From positions 1,001,866 to 1,065,865 of the forward strand of contig NZ_JAMGBA010000002.1 in assembly GCF_023516455.1 (NCBI RefSeq): a stretch of 64,000 nt of DNA. Reading direction: 5' to 3'. A program made the position numbers and the translations under genes. The stretch is from Sphingomonas caseinilytica (GTDB lineage Bacteria; Pseudomonadota; Alphaproteobacteria; Sphingomonadales; Sphingomonadaceae). Shown here piece by piece: positions 55,385-64,000 of this stretch (positions within the stretch are counted from its first letter, which is position 1; every line of letters starts with the position of its first letter). The notes beneath the pieces are model-generated. The model was not told the origin of the DNA. It ran no database searches and saw only the letters and a list, made by a program, of their open reading frames with translations.

Positions 55385-57136
55385 ATGCGTTCCAGTGTTT
55401 GGGTTTCGCCGCGGGCGTTAGCGTCAGCGCTTGCGATCAGTGCAAGCATCGTTTCAGCTCAGTCGGCCTTGGCCCAGCCCACGGTCCCTGGCCAATCGCG
55501 TCAGGACATCGATCCCGCAAGCCGGACGCCGCCGGTGCGGCCGAAGCAAATAGACCCGCAACAGCTGACCCAGGCCCAGGATTGCCCGTTCACAGGCAAG
55601 GGGACGATAACCCTCAGTCGGATCGAAGTTACTGGAGCGACCCTCGTTCCGTTGAAGGAAATCCAGAGTTCTGTTGCGGACCTCACGGGCAGCGAGCGCG
55701 ACCTTGTGGTACTTTGTGAAGCGCGCGACCGGGTGTCGGCACTGTATGCGGCTCGGGGCGAGGCGCTGGTCCGGGTCGACCTGCCGGAACAACGGGTTTC
55801 CGGCGGCGTCCTGACGTTGAAAGTCACTGAAGGCCAGATCAGCGAAGTGACGTTGGTCAACGCCGACGCCCTGGGTCCTGCCTCGGGCCAAGCAGCCGCC
55901 TATGTCGGCGCGCTCAAGAAGGGACGCGCAACCCGCTGGCGGGATGTCGAACGCGCCTTTCTACTGACACAGGAAATCCCCGGGGCCGAGCCTGGTTTCA
56001 GCATTCGCCGGGCGCAAAGCGGAGAGCCAAACGCATTGGCGGCGGTTGCGACCTTCGCGCCGCGCCGGATCGTCGATATTTCCTTCACTGGCCATAATCT
56101 TGGCTCGGAGGATATCGGGCGCGCAGGCGGATCGGCCCGTGTCGATCTCAACAGTCTTACTCCACTGGCCGAGCGCACGAGCTTCATCCTATCGGCTAGT
56201 CACAACTGGAACCAACGCGTCTTCCAGCTGATCGAGGAAGCACATATCGGCTCCTCGGGCCTGACAGTCGTTGGCGACATCGCCTACGGCAAGACCAAGC
56301 CCGAAGGCGATGTCGCTGTGCTGGATATCGAGGGCGAGTCGTTGGTTGCCCGAATTGGCGCTCGATATCCGCTGGTTCGCCGGCGCGGCGCAGCAATTGA
56401 CGTTGCAGGCCGCTTCGAGCTCATCGGGCAGGATGATGCGCTCGGTTTCCTGAAGCCCATCGGCGGTGATGAAATCACCCTGTTCGACGAGGATCTGCGA
56501 GTTCTCTCGCTTGAAGTCGGAGGGCGCTGGTCGCCGGCCGGAGCGCGCGACTTGCGGTTTGGCGGCAGCATCGAGCTTCGCAAGGGGCTGGATGCATTTG
56601 GCGCCAGCGACCGCGACGATCCGCTACTGTCGAGGCCCGACGGCCGTCCCGATTTCACAGTCGTCCGGGCTAATGCCTCGGCGCGCAAGGATTTCGGTGC
56701 CAGCAGCATTATACCGTTCGTTGCCGCCACACTCAGCGGACAATGGGCACCGCACGGGCTTCCGGCCTACGAAGAATTCCAAGTCGGCAATTACACCATC
56801 GGTCGCGGATACGATCCGGGAGCGGCATCGGGGGACCGGGCGGTCGCGATGCAGCTGGAGGCCGGGTTTGAAGCTCCGCTTTCGGATGCGAAGTCCGTGC
56901 TTGGCACCAGCGCTGTCGGCCTGTTCGGATTCTACGACGCAGCAAGGCTGTGGAACGAGGATCCGCTCAGTTACGACAAGTCCATCGCGTCGCTCGGCGG
57001 CGGAGTCCGCTTCCGTACCCGGCGCGCCCAGCTCAGCCTGACCTACGCCGCGCCTCAAAAAGCCGCGCTTCCCGGCGGGCCAACACCGGGCAACCGGCTG
57101 CTGTTGACGCTCACCACCAATTTTTCGATCCGCTGA
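55385..57136 (+). CDS. TpsB outer-membrane transporter (ShlB/FhaC family)
   Basis: Exports its TpsA partner through the outer membrane. 583 residues: signal peptide (ALASALAISASIVSAQSALA), a Pro-rich linker, POTRA-type domain (about 69-155; ITLSRIEVTGATLVPLKEIQ, GGVLTLKVTEGQISEVTLV), then a beta-barrel. The Omp85/TpsB GRGYDPGAASGDR motif (IGRGY) lies near residue 480, and the protein ends RLLLTLTTNFSIR with a terminal aromatic-containing strand. It is 12 bases upstream of tpsA, so the pair is one operon with B before A. Confidence 0.92.
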   Translation: MRSSVWVSPRALASALAISASIVSAQSALAQPTVPGQSRQDIDPASRTPPVRPKQIDPQQLTQAQDCPFTGKGTITLSRIEVTGATLVPLKEIQSSVADLTGSERDLVVLCEARDRVSALYAARGEALVRVDLPEQRVSGGVLTLKVTEGQISEVTLVNADALGPASGQAAAYVGALKKGRATRWRDVERAFLLTQEIPGAEPGFSIRRAQSGEPNALAAVATFAPRRIVDISFTGHNLGSEDIGRAGGSARVDLNSLTPLAERTSFILSASHNWNQRVFQLIEEAHIGSSGLTVVGDIAYGKTKPEGDVAVLDIEGESLVARIGARYPLVRRRGAAIDVAGRFELIGQDDALGFLKPIGGDEITLFDEDLRVLSLEVGGRWSPAGARDLRFGGSIELRKGLDAFGASDRDDPLLSRPDGRPDFTVVRANASARKDFGASSIIPFVAATLSGQWAPHGLPAYEEFQVGNYTIGRGYDPGAASGDRAVAMQLEAGFEAPLSDAKSVLGTSAVGLFGFYDAARLWNEDPLSYDKSIASLGGGVRFRTRRAQLSLTYAAPQKAALPGGPTPGNRLLLTLTTNFSIR

Positions 57137-57148
57137 TCCCAGGAGACC

Positions 57149-60100
57149 ATGATCATGGCCACCATTCGCAACCAGTCGCGTATCGCTGCGAAGTTCCTCC
57201 TAAACGCCGCCCCGCTGGCCCTGGCCCTCGGCCTCGCAACGCCGGCCAATGCGCAATTCGCCAACACCAACGCCGGAACGATCAGCACGAACGTGAACGG
57301 CGGCAGCGGATCCACCGTCGTGACCGGCGCGACCGCCAACGGCGCCGGTGCGGACACAACGACCATTACGCTCGGCAACAGCCGCACGATTCTCAACTGG
57401 GACAGCTTCAATCTCAGCGCCGAAGATTCGCTGAATTATGTCTTCAATTCCAATACTGACATCGTGCTCAATCGAGTGAATGGGGGCACCGGAACCCAGA
57501 TCAATGGCGCGCTCTCCAGTTACCTCGGTGCAGTAGGCGGGACCTATGGCGGCAACGTCTGGTTCATCGATCCGACAGGGATCGCCGTCGGTGGCAATGC
57601 AACCGTCAACGTCGGCGGCCTGCTGCTGAGTACTCTCGGCCTCACCGATGCAGACTTCTTCGATGACAACAGCTTCAATTTCTCGGGCGTTGGCGGAGCG
57701 ATCACCGTCAATGCAGACGCGGGCGCCGTGGGCCAGCTCAATGCGCGCAATGGTGCGATCACGATGGTCGCGCCCGGCATCAATTTCTCCGGTAATGCGG
57801 ACGCATCGACCAACATCGGACTTATCGGCGCGCGCAACGCGCAGATCCTGTTCGATTCAAACCTCGGCACTTACCTCGCGGTCACGATCAACCAGGGTTC
57901 CGACCAGGTTACCGCAGTCAACGTCACCTCGAGCGCCTCGTTCAACGCTGACTCGGCGGCGTCGGGCGGAAAGACACTCATCATGTCGGCCGGAAGCGGC
58001 GGCGCCGCGCTCGGTTCGATCCTGCTTGGCGGTACCTCGGCCGATCGGGTCGAGTTCGTCGAGGGCGACGTCGTCCTCCATGCGGCCGGGGATGTGACCG
58101 TCCCCACTACGCTCGTTTCCGGCGGAGCCGTCCAGCCGCTCGGCGCCGCGACGGGCCAGGGCGATGTGACCATCGGCGCATTGAACGTGTCGGCGGGCAA
58201 TCTCGATGTCCGTGCCGCCGACGACCTTACGACGAACCAGACGGTCGCGGTCGCCCAGGGTAGCGCTCGGCTCGAAGCGGGCGACTTGATGACGGTCAAC
58301 ACCAGCGTCTCGACCAAAGGCGACTATACGATCGTCGCCGACGACTGGACCGGCACCGGCGTATTCGCCCCGACGTTCACGGGCGGGGCAGGGGTCGGAG
58401 ATTTCAACATCACCGACACCGCATTCGGGCTGACGATCGGCGGCAAGACGGCTCCCGATGACCTTCGAATCACGACCGTCGGCGGTGATCTCACGATCAA
58501 TGGCGCGATCGCCGCTACCAACGGGAACATCGAGCTCGGCAGCAACAGTGGGAACATCATATTGAATGCCCCGGTCACGACGGGCACCGGCGCCGGGCGC
58601 TACGTGATGTTCACTGGAAGCCCGACACAAAACGCCGCGGGGGTGATCACCACCAACACGCTGCAGGGTTCGGGCGTCCAGTTCACGCTCGACGGCGCAT
58701 CGAACCAGATCACCAACCTCGGTCCCATTTCGACGTTCCGCGACATCCGCATCAAGGACGCGGGCGGCGGGCTGGCGATCACCGGGAACCTCTCCGTCAC
58801 CGACGGTTGGATCCTGCTTACGACGCCCGGAGTCCTGTCGGCGGGCGCGGTCTCGCTCACCGCGGGCACCCAGAAGATCATGGAGTTCACCGCTTCGTCG
58901 ATCGCCTTGACCGGCACCTCGATCACCGGCCAGTCCTACTTCCATGCCCCCGTGATCATCGGCGGCAACGTCACCATGGACTCAAGGATCAACGGCACGT
59001 CCCGGTTCGAGGGGACTATTAGCGGCGACGGCCTCGCGGGGGCGGATTCGCTGTCGGTGCGGAACATCGAGATCGTCGGCGCGGTCAACAACAGCCTCGC
59101 GAACCTGACGACGACGGGCACGGCCTACGTATCCAACAACGTTTCCGTGTCGAACAATCTCACCATCGGCGGCCAGACCCGGGTGGTAAGTTCACCGGCC
59201 GGATCGATCGCCCTCACGGCGGGCGGAAACCTGGTTCTGACCGGCTCCGCGATCATTGGCGGTGGAAGTCCGGTCAACCTCAGCCTGACGGGCGGAGCGA
59301 TCACCGCTTCCACCATCGGATCGGCGGGCACGACCTTCACCAATGTCGGCTTCAACGGCACGGCGACGATCAGCGGGGACGTGCTCGCAACGGGAGCGGT
59401 GACCTTCGCCAGCCCGCTCCGACTGACGGCAGGCAATCATTTGGTGCAGGGCTCCAGCCTCAATTTCGGCAGCTCGGTCCTTGCCGTTTCGATCGCGGAC
59501 GATGTTACCCTTCGGGCGTTTACCACCGGCAGCGGGGCAGCGACGTTCAGCGGGTCGATCCAGGATATCGACCAGCTCGCGGTCGACGCCGGGCAGGTCA
59601 CGTTCGCGGGGATCAACAACCGGGTGGGAACGCTCGCGGTCTCGGCCGACACCGGCGCCGTCGACTTCAACAACAATAGCGCCCTGACGATCGGAACGGT
59701 CGGGACGGTCAACGGCATCACCGCGAGCGGCCCGGTTTCGCTCCAGAGCTCCGGCGGCATGTCGCTCCAGTCCAGCATCGTCACCCCGGGCAATGTCAGT
59801 CTCTACATCAGGTCCGGCGACATTAGCCAGGCGGCGCTTGCGGGCATCACCGCGAACCAGCTCAGCATCTTCGGCGGTAGCTGGGAATCGACCATCGCCA
59901 GCGCCATTCTGACCGGCAACAATGACGTAAATTCGCTGGACGGCACGATCTACGGATCGCTGACGCTGGCGAACAGCGGACAGTTGACGGTGAACGCGCT
60001 CCAGGTCGCGCAGAACCTGGATGTGTCCACCACAGGAAACATGACCGTCGCCGGCGACGTCAGGAATACCCATGTCGGCAACCTCTCCTTGAGGGCCGGC

Positions 60101-63100
60101 GGCGACATGACATTGAACGCCAACCTGTCCGCGACCCATGCTTACACGGCGGCGGGGAACGTGAACCTCACTGCCGGCGGCCTGATGAGCGGCGGCACCG
60201 GCAAGACCATTATCGGTACCGACATCTCGATGACCGCTGATGACTGGACGGGCGGAATCCTCGGAACCGCGGTCCTGAAGGAATCGCGCGACCTTTCCAT
60301 CATCGACACCTCGGGCCTGACCATCAGCGCGCTGACCGACGTCAATGCAGTGCGCAACCTGTCGATCACCACCTTGAATGGCGATCTCAACGTCGGCGGC
60401 ATCGCTCCCGGCGGATCGGTGACGCTTTCCTCGGGCGGCGCGCTCACCATCACCGACACGGTAGCAGCGCCTGGCGACCTTAGCGCCACAGCCGCAGGTT
60501 CCATCGCCGTCAATCGCCTGGCGCAAGCTGGCGGCAATGCGTTCCTCCGCTCGACCGGCGGATCGCTTTCTATCGGATCGCTCGGACAGGTGAGGGGCGT
60601 CGACGTAACACTCGCCGCCGCAGGCAATTTCAGCAATGCCGGCGGCGCCGGCGCGATCGCTGCGACGAACCGTTGGCTCGTCTATTCCACCAATCCGGCT
60701 AGCAACAGCTTTGGCGGCCTCGACAGCGGCAATACCGCAATCTGGAACGCGAGCTATGGTTCGCACAATCCGGCAAGCATCAGCGGCAATCGCTACATCT
60801 TCACCTACCAGCCGATCGCAACGGTCACGACGGTGGATGCGAGCAAGGTCTATGGCACGGACCTTAGCGGTTCGACGGCTTCGCTCTACACGCTTGCGGG
60901 TCTTCATGCCGGCGTTGCCGGCGCCTTCCTCGGCGATACGCTTGCTTCCGCGTTCAGCGGAGCGCCGCTGATCAGTTCGGCCGGCCTTGCCGCCAATGCC
61001 GATGTCGCGGGCGGACCCTATGCGGTGACGGCCACGGGAGGAACCTTGGTCTCCACCTCTGGCTATGGCCTGGCCTTCGCCAATAGTGGGAAGATTAGCG
61101 TCACTCCAAAGGCGCTCACCGGAACGGTCAGCGCCAATGACAAGACCTACGACGGTACGACCAGCGCGACCGGCTCGGTCAGCCTTTCGGGCGTCCTTTC
61201 GGGCGATGATGTCACCGCTTCCGCGCTTCTCGCCTTTGCGGACAGGAATGCGGGCTCGGACAAGAGCGTGACCATTTCCGGAGGTTCGCTCTCGGGCAGC
61301 GATGCCGGGAATTACAGCCTCAGCTTGCCGGCCTCGACGCTCGCCTCGATCTTCCAGAAGGCGCTGACCGGTACGGTTACCGCCAATGACAAGACCTATG
61401 ACGGAACCGCTGCCGCGACGGGCTCGGTCAGCCTCTCCGGCGTCGTTGGTGGTGACAATGTCACCGCCTCGGCCCTCCTTGCCTTCGCCGACAAGAATGC
61501 CGGCTCGAACAAGGTCGTGACGATTTCCGGAGGTTCGCTCTCGGGCACGGACGCCGGCAATTACAGCCTCACCTTGCCGGCTTCGACCCTGGCTTCGATC
61601 CTCCAGAAGGCCCTGACCGGTACGGTTACCGCGAACAACAAGACCTATGACGGGACCATCGATGCGACGGGATCGGTCGCGCTCGGCGGCGTCGTTGCGG
61701 GCGATAATGTGACCGCCGCCGCGGACTTCGCCTTCGCCGACAAGAATGCGGGGACTGGGAAGACCGTCAACGTCAGCAATGCTTCCCTGGCGGGATCGGA
61801 CGCCGGCAATTATACGCTCAGCCTTGCTCCGAGCGTGGTCGCGGACATATTTCAAAAATCCATCGCGGCCACGGTGATCGCGAACGACAAGACTTATGAC
61901 GGAACCAATGCCGGCTCCGGTACGGTAAGCCTCGCCGGTATCGTCGCCGGCGACAGCGTCTCCACCTCCGGCGGGGCCTTCACCTTCACCGACAAAAATG
62001 CCGGCACGGACAAGTCCGTGACGGTGAGCGGCGTAACCCTCACGGGCACCGATGCCGATAACTATGCCCTGACCGTCCCTGCGAGCGTCCTTGCCGACAT
62101 TTTCCAGAAGGCGATCAGCGCGACCGTCACCGCCGATGACAAAATCTATGACGGTACGGTTGATGCGACCGGCTCCGTCACCCTGGGCGGGGTCATTTCC
62201 GGCGACACGGTCGGAACATCCGCCGGTACGTTCAGCTTCGCCGACAAGAATGCCGGGCCGGACAAGCTCGTGACGGTGAGCGGCGTCATCCTTACGGGAA
62301 CGGATGCTTCGAACTATTCGCTGAGCGTTCCAGGAAGCGTGCTCGCCGACATCATGCAAAAGGTGCTGACCGCAACCGTCACCGCCAATTCCAGGACCTA
62401 TGACGGGACGACCTCCGCGACCGGAAGCGTGGCCCTGGCTGGAATCATTGGCGGCGACATGGTTGGCGCAAGCGACGGCAGCTTTGAATTTACCGACAAG
62501 AATGCCGGGACCGGCAAGGCCGTGACGGTGAGCGGCATCGCGCTTACCGGTTCGGATGCGGGGAATTATTCCGTGACGATCCCGGCAACGGTCCTTGCGG
62601 ACATTTTCAGGAAGACCATCACGGCGACCGTCGTGGCCGACGACAAGACCTATGACGGCACCACCGCTGCCACCGGAAGCGTCAATCTTGCCGGCACCGT
62701 CTCGGGAGACAGCGTGACGGGGAGCGCGGATCTCGCCTTCGCCGACAAGAATGCCGGGACCGGCAAGGTCGTGACCGTTTCCAACGCCGCGCTCGCCGGC
62801 GTGGACGCCGGTAATTACCTGCTCGAAACACCGTCGAGCGCTCTTGCCGATATCGCAAGGAAAGCGATCGGCGGGACCGTGACGGTGGATAGCAAGACCT
62901 ATGACGGGACGACCGCCGCCACTGGCTCGGTCTCGCTGCAGGGCGTCGTCGCCGGCGATACGGTTGCGGCGAGCGCCAACCTGGCCTTCGCCGACAAGAA
63001 TGCGGGCACCGGCAAGACCGTCAATGTGACGAACGTTGCAGCCAGCGGCGCCGATGCCGGCAACTATGTGGTCACCCTTCCGGGAGCGGTCGTTGCCGAT

Positions 63101-63772
63101 ATCCTGAAGAAGGCGATTACCGGCTCCGTCACCGCCAATTCGAAGACCTATGACGGGACCACCGACGCCACGGGCACCATCCAGCTGACTGGCGTGATCG
63201 CCGGTGACAGCGTGACAGGGTCAGCAAGCCTCGCCTTTTCCGACAAGAATGCCGGGACGGGAAAGATTGTAAACGTCGGTAGCGCCTCCCTGTCGGGTAG
63301 CGACGCCGGCAATTATTCGGTGAACCTGCCAGCAAGCGTCGTCGCGGACATTTTGAAGCGGGCCATCACCGTTTCGGCCGATGCTCAGTCCAAGATAGAA
63401 GGGTCAGGAGATCCAGCGCTAACTTATGCGGTCACGCAAGGATCGCTCGTCACGGGCGACACGCTTGGCGGAGGCCTGACCCGTGCGCCGGGCGAAGGGC
63501 CGGGCGACTATGCGATTGGCCAGGGAAGTCTGGCGGCAACCGCCAACTACGAGCTGACCTTCGTCGGCAATACGCTAACGATCGAAGCTAAGTCCGTCCC
63601 GACCAACCCGGTCATGCAGGATGCGCAGAGAAATCTCCTGACCTATCTCGCGGAGGTCAATGAAAAGCGCGCGGATCCGCTGGTCGTCGTTGACGAGCGG
63701 AACCTCGACTGCAGTGAATCGGCGGACAGGGGCCAGGGTTGCGATCGGGGCGCAGGAGTTACTGCGCCCTGA
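57149..63772 (+). CDS. TpsA exoprotein with nine YDG repeats (filamentous haemagglutinin-type adhesin)
   Basis: 2207-residue secreted adhesin. A signal peptide (1-36, ending TPANAQ) and TPS domain (about 60-170; TITLGNSRTILNWDSFNLSA, FIDPTGIAVGGNATVNVGG) direct it to TpsB; the usual Asn-Pro-Asn-Gly is Asp-Pro-Thr-Gly. The middle is a right-handed beta-helix-type repeat region. From about 1321 to 2069 are nine tandem 83-residue YDG repeats (KTYDGTT-ATG, FADKNAGT-K), then an MBG-type module. Cysteines occur only at 2188 and 2198, near the end. The last strand-free tail suggests surface retention. No nearby maturation protease was seen. Confidence 0.92.
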   Translation: MIMATIRNQSRIAAKFLLNAAPLALALGLATPANAQFANTNAGTISTNVNGGSGSTVVTGATANGAGADTTTITLGNSRTILNWDSFNLSAEDSLNYVFNSNTDIVLNRVNGGTGTQINGALSSYLGAVGGTYGGNVWFIDPTGIAVGGNATVNVGGLLLSTLGLTDADFFDDNSFNFSGVGGAITVNADAGAVGQLNARNGAITMVAPGINFSGNADASTNIGLIGARNAQILFDSNLGTYLAVTINQGSDQVTAVNVTSSASFNADSAASGGKTLIMSAGSGGAALGSILLGGTSADRVEFVEGDVVLHAAGDVTVPTTLVSGGAVQPLGAATGQGDVTIGALNVSAGNLDVRAADDLTTNQTVAVAQGSARLEAGDLMTVNTSVSTKGDYTIVADDWTGTGVFAPTFTGGAGVGDFNITDTAFGLTIGGKTAPDDLRITTVGGDLTINGAIAATNGNIELGSNSGNIILNAPVTTGTGAGRYVMFTGSPTQNAAGVITTNTLQGSGVQFTLDGASNQITNLGPISTFRDIRIKDAGGGLAITGNLSVTDGWILLTTPGVLSAGAVSLTAGTQKIMEFTASSIALTGTSITGQSYFHAPVIIGGNVTMDSRINGTSRFEGTISGDGLAGADSLSVRNIEIVGAVNNSLANLTTTGTAYVSNNVSVSNNLTIGGQTRVVSSPAGSIALTAGGNLVLTGSAIIGGGSPVNLSLTGGAITASTIGSAGTTFTNVGFNGTATISGDVLATGAVTFASPLRLTAGNHLVQGSSLNFGSSVLAVSIADDVTLRAFTTGSGAATFSGSIQDIDQLAVDAGQVTFAGINNRVGTLAVSADTGAVDFNNNSALTIGTVGTVNGITASGPVSLQSSGGMSLQSSIVTPGNVSLYIRSGDISQAALAGITANQLSIFGGSWESTIASAILTGNNDVNSLDGTIYGSLTLANSGQLTVNALQVAQNLDVSTTGNMTVAGDVRNTHVGNLSLRAGGDMTLNANLSATHAYTAAGNVNLTAGGLMSGGTGKTIIGTDISMTADDWTGGILGTAVLKESRDLSIIDTSGLTISALTDVNAVRNLSITTLNGDLNVGGIAPGGSVTLSSGGALTITDTVAAPGDLSATAAGSIAVNRLAQAGGNAFLRSTGGSLSIGSLGQVRGVDVTLAAAGNFSNAGGAGAIAATNRWLVYSTNPASNSFGGLDSGNTAIWNASYGSHNPASISGNRYIFTYQPIATVTTVDASKVYGTDLSGSTASLYTLAGLHAGVAGAFLGDTLASAFSGAPLISSAGLAANADVAGGPYAVTATGGTLVSTSGYGLAFANSGKISVTPKALTGTVSANDKTYDGTTSATGSVSLSGVLSGDDVTASALLAFADRNAGSDKSVTISGGSLSGSDAGNYSLSLPASTLASIFQKALTGTVTANDKTYDGTAAATGSVSLSGVVGGDNVTASALLAFADKNAGSNKVVTISGGSLSGTDAGNYSLTLPASTLASILQKALTGTVTANNKTYDGTIDATGSVALGGVVAGDNVTAAADFAFADKNAGTGKTVNVSNASLAGSDAGNYTLSLAPSVVADIFQKSIAATVIANDKTYDGTNAGSGTVSLAGIVAGDSVSTSGGAFTFTDKNAGTDKSVTVSGVTLTGTDADNYALTVPASVLADIFQKAISATVTADDKIYDGTVDATGSVTLGGVISGDTVGTSAGTFSFADKNAGPDKLVTVSGVILTGTDASNYSLSVPGSVLADIMQKVLTATVTANSRTYDGTTSATGSVALAGIIGGDMVGASDGSFEFTDKNAGTGKAVTVSGIALTGSDAGNYSVTIPATVLADIFRKTITATVVADDKTYDGTTAATGSVNLAGTVSGDSVTGSADLAFADKNAGTGKVVTVSNAALAGVDAGNYLLETPSSALADIARKAIGGTVTVDSKTYDGTTAATGSVSLQGVVAGDTVAASANLAFADKNAGTGKTVNVTNVAASGADAGNYVVTLPGAVVADILKKAITGSVTANSKTYDGTTDATGTIQLTGVIAGDSVTGSASLAFSDKNAGTGKIVNVGSASLSGSDAGNYSVNLPASVVADILKRAITVSADAQSKIEGSGDPALTYAVTQGSLVTGDTLGGGLTRAPGEGPGDYAIGQGSLAATANYELTFVGNTLTIEAKSVPTNPVMQDAQRNLLTYLAEVNEKRADPLVVVDERNLDCSESADRGQGCDRGAGVTAP
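61109..63356 (+). repeat. Nine tandem 249-bp YDG-encoding repeats
   Basis: Successive repeat starts (61109, 61358, 61607, 61856 and onward) are 249 bp apart, 83 codons each. Nine units fill the region; the total is 2247 bp, six over an exact multiple. Units are similar but not identical, unlike the protease 153-bp repeats. Each encodes KTYDGT, ATGSV, SGDxV, FADKNAG and DAGNYSL. Confidence 0.92.
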
Positions 63773-64000
63773 CCGCCGTGTCTCCTACGCCTTCGGCGAA
63801 TGCTGCAAGGCACGATTGAGTATGGTCCAGCCCCTCGCCGAAGCTAGATTGGCCAAAGTCCTAATGACCACAATGGGTCGAAAGCTGCGATAAACGGACC
63901 GTCCGCTACCGGCCAGGTTGCGACGCTCGATCGTACTCAGACGCTAGTGACCGGAATGAGTGGAAAGTGGACGCTGCGATTTCCTTGTCGCGAATTGATA
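63773..64000. other. Window end: intergenic with repeat copies
   Basis: No gene. Repeat copies lie at 63863-63891 (AATGACCACAATGGGTCGAA), the palindromic AACGGACCGTCCGCT around 63893-63908, and 63945-63974 (AGTGACCGGAATGAGTGGAA). It shows that the repeat field continues beyond the TPS operon. Confidence 0.6.

Noticed and set aside
59192..62359. A 1055-residue open frame opposite the TpsA repeats.
   Set aside because: It is a repetitive shadow of the YDG repeats, with no start signal and no recognisable domain.
61109..63356. Regular spaced repeats that might be taken for a CRISPR array.
   Set aside because: The 249-bp period is in-frame coding DNA encoding YDG domains, with no short identical repeats and unique spacers.

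Overview
This is a GC-rich chromosomal window from an alphaproteobacterium, most likely a member of the Sphingomonadaceae. The pointers are an str-S10-spc ribosomal locus ending in secY-adk, a UrcA-family protein, an EL222-like LOV-LuxR photoreceptor, HWE/HisKA_2-type signalling, and an S12 protein with arginine at position 88, which fits the known streptomycin tolerance of sphingomonads. The taxon is inferred from gene content and style, because there is no rRNA in the window.

Region 1 (1-13.6 kb) starts with the end of a pyruvate dehydrogenase operon: E2, a small membrane protein, a thioesterase and the E3 lipoamide dehydrogenase. A DUF559 nuclease-like gene sits between exact 23-bp inverted repeats and splits the thioesterase from lpdA. 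Housekeeping and secreted genes follow: two exported amidohydrolases, a DUF3140 protein, a cupin, a class IV aminotransferase overlapping a P-loop sulfotransferase-like gene, and an RTX-type M10 metalloprotease with three near-identical 153-bp C-terminal repeats.

Region 2 (13.8-30.5 kb) is the translation locus: rpsL-rpsG-fusA-tuf, then rpsJ to rplO, secY and adk. Several proteins carry lineage-type extensions: an acidic L3 tail, an Arg/Gly-rich S5 head and a Lys/Ala-rich S17 tail. The usual rpsM-rpsK-rpoA-rplQ continuation is absent. Instead adk is followed by a cruciform-type repeat and unrelated genes (SRPBCC-like protein, folA, a third amidohydrolase, an FAD-linked oxidase, an AI-2E family permease, an OmpA-like protein, a UDP-sugar dehydrogenase and a polytopic membrane protein).

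Region 3 (about 39.6-55 kb) is an accessory, stress- and signal-rich stretch of short genes with many intergenic copies of a degenerate repeat (core GTCCGCTTTCCACCCATTGC, and a palindromic form AGCGGACNGTCCGCT). It holds a Ca2+/H+ antiporter, two divergent cold-shock-domain proteins, a family of small proteins ending in a G(Y/F)RY(T/S)NA-DAIA motif, an Lrp-sensor/LytTR fusion regulator, two sensor histidine kinases, a LOV-LuxR photoreceptor, a fasciclin protein, a tyrosine recombinase and an aldehyde dehydrogenase relic.

Region 4 (55.3-63.8 kb) is a two-partner secretion system. It has a TpsB transporter with a terminator-like hairpin just before its ribosome binding site, followed by a 2207-residue TpsA exoprotein with nine tandem 83-residue YDG repeats. 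The only two cysteines in TpsA lie in its last 20 residues, suggesting HMW1-style surface anchoring. The strongest candidates for something undescribed are the repeat-bounded DUF559 cassette, the modular small-protein family of the accessory region, the Lrp-LytTR fusion and the structured leader of the TPS operon.
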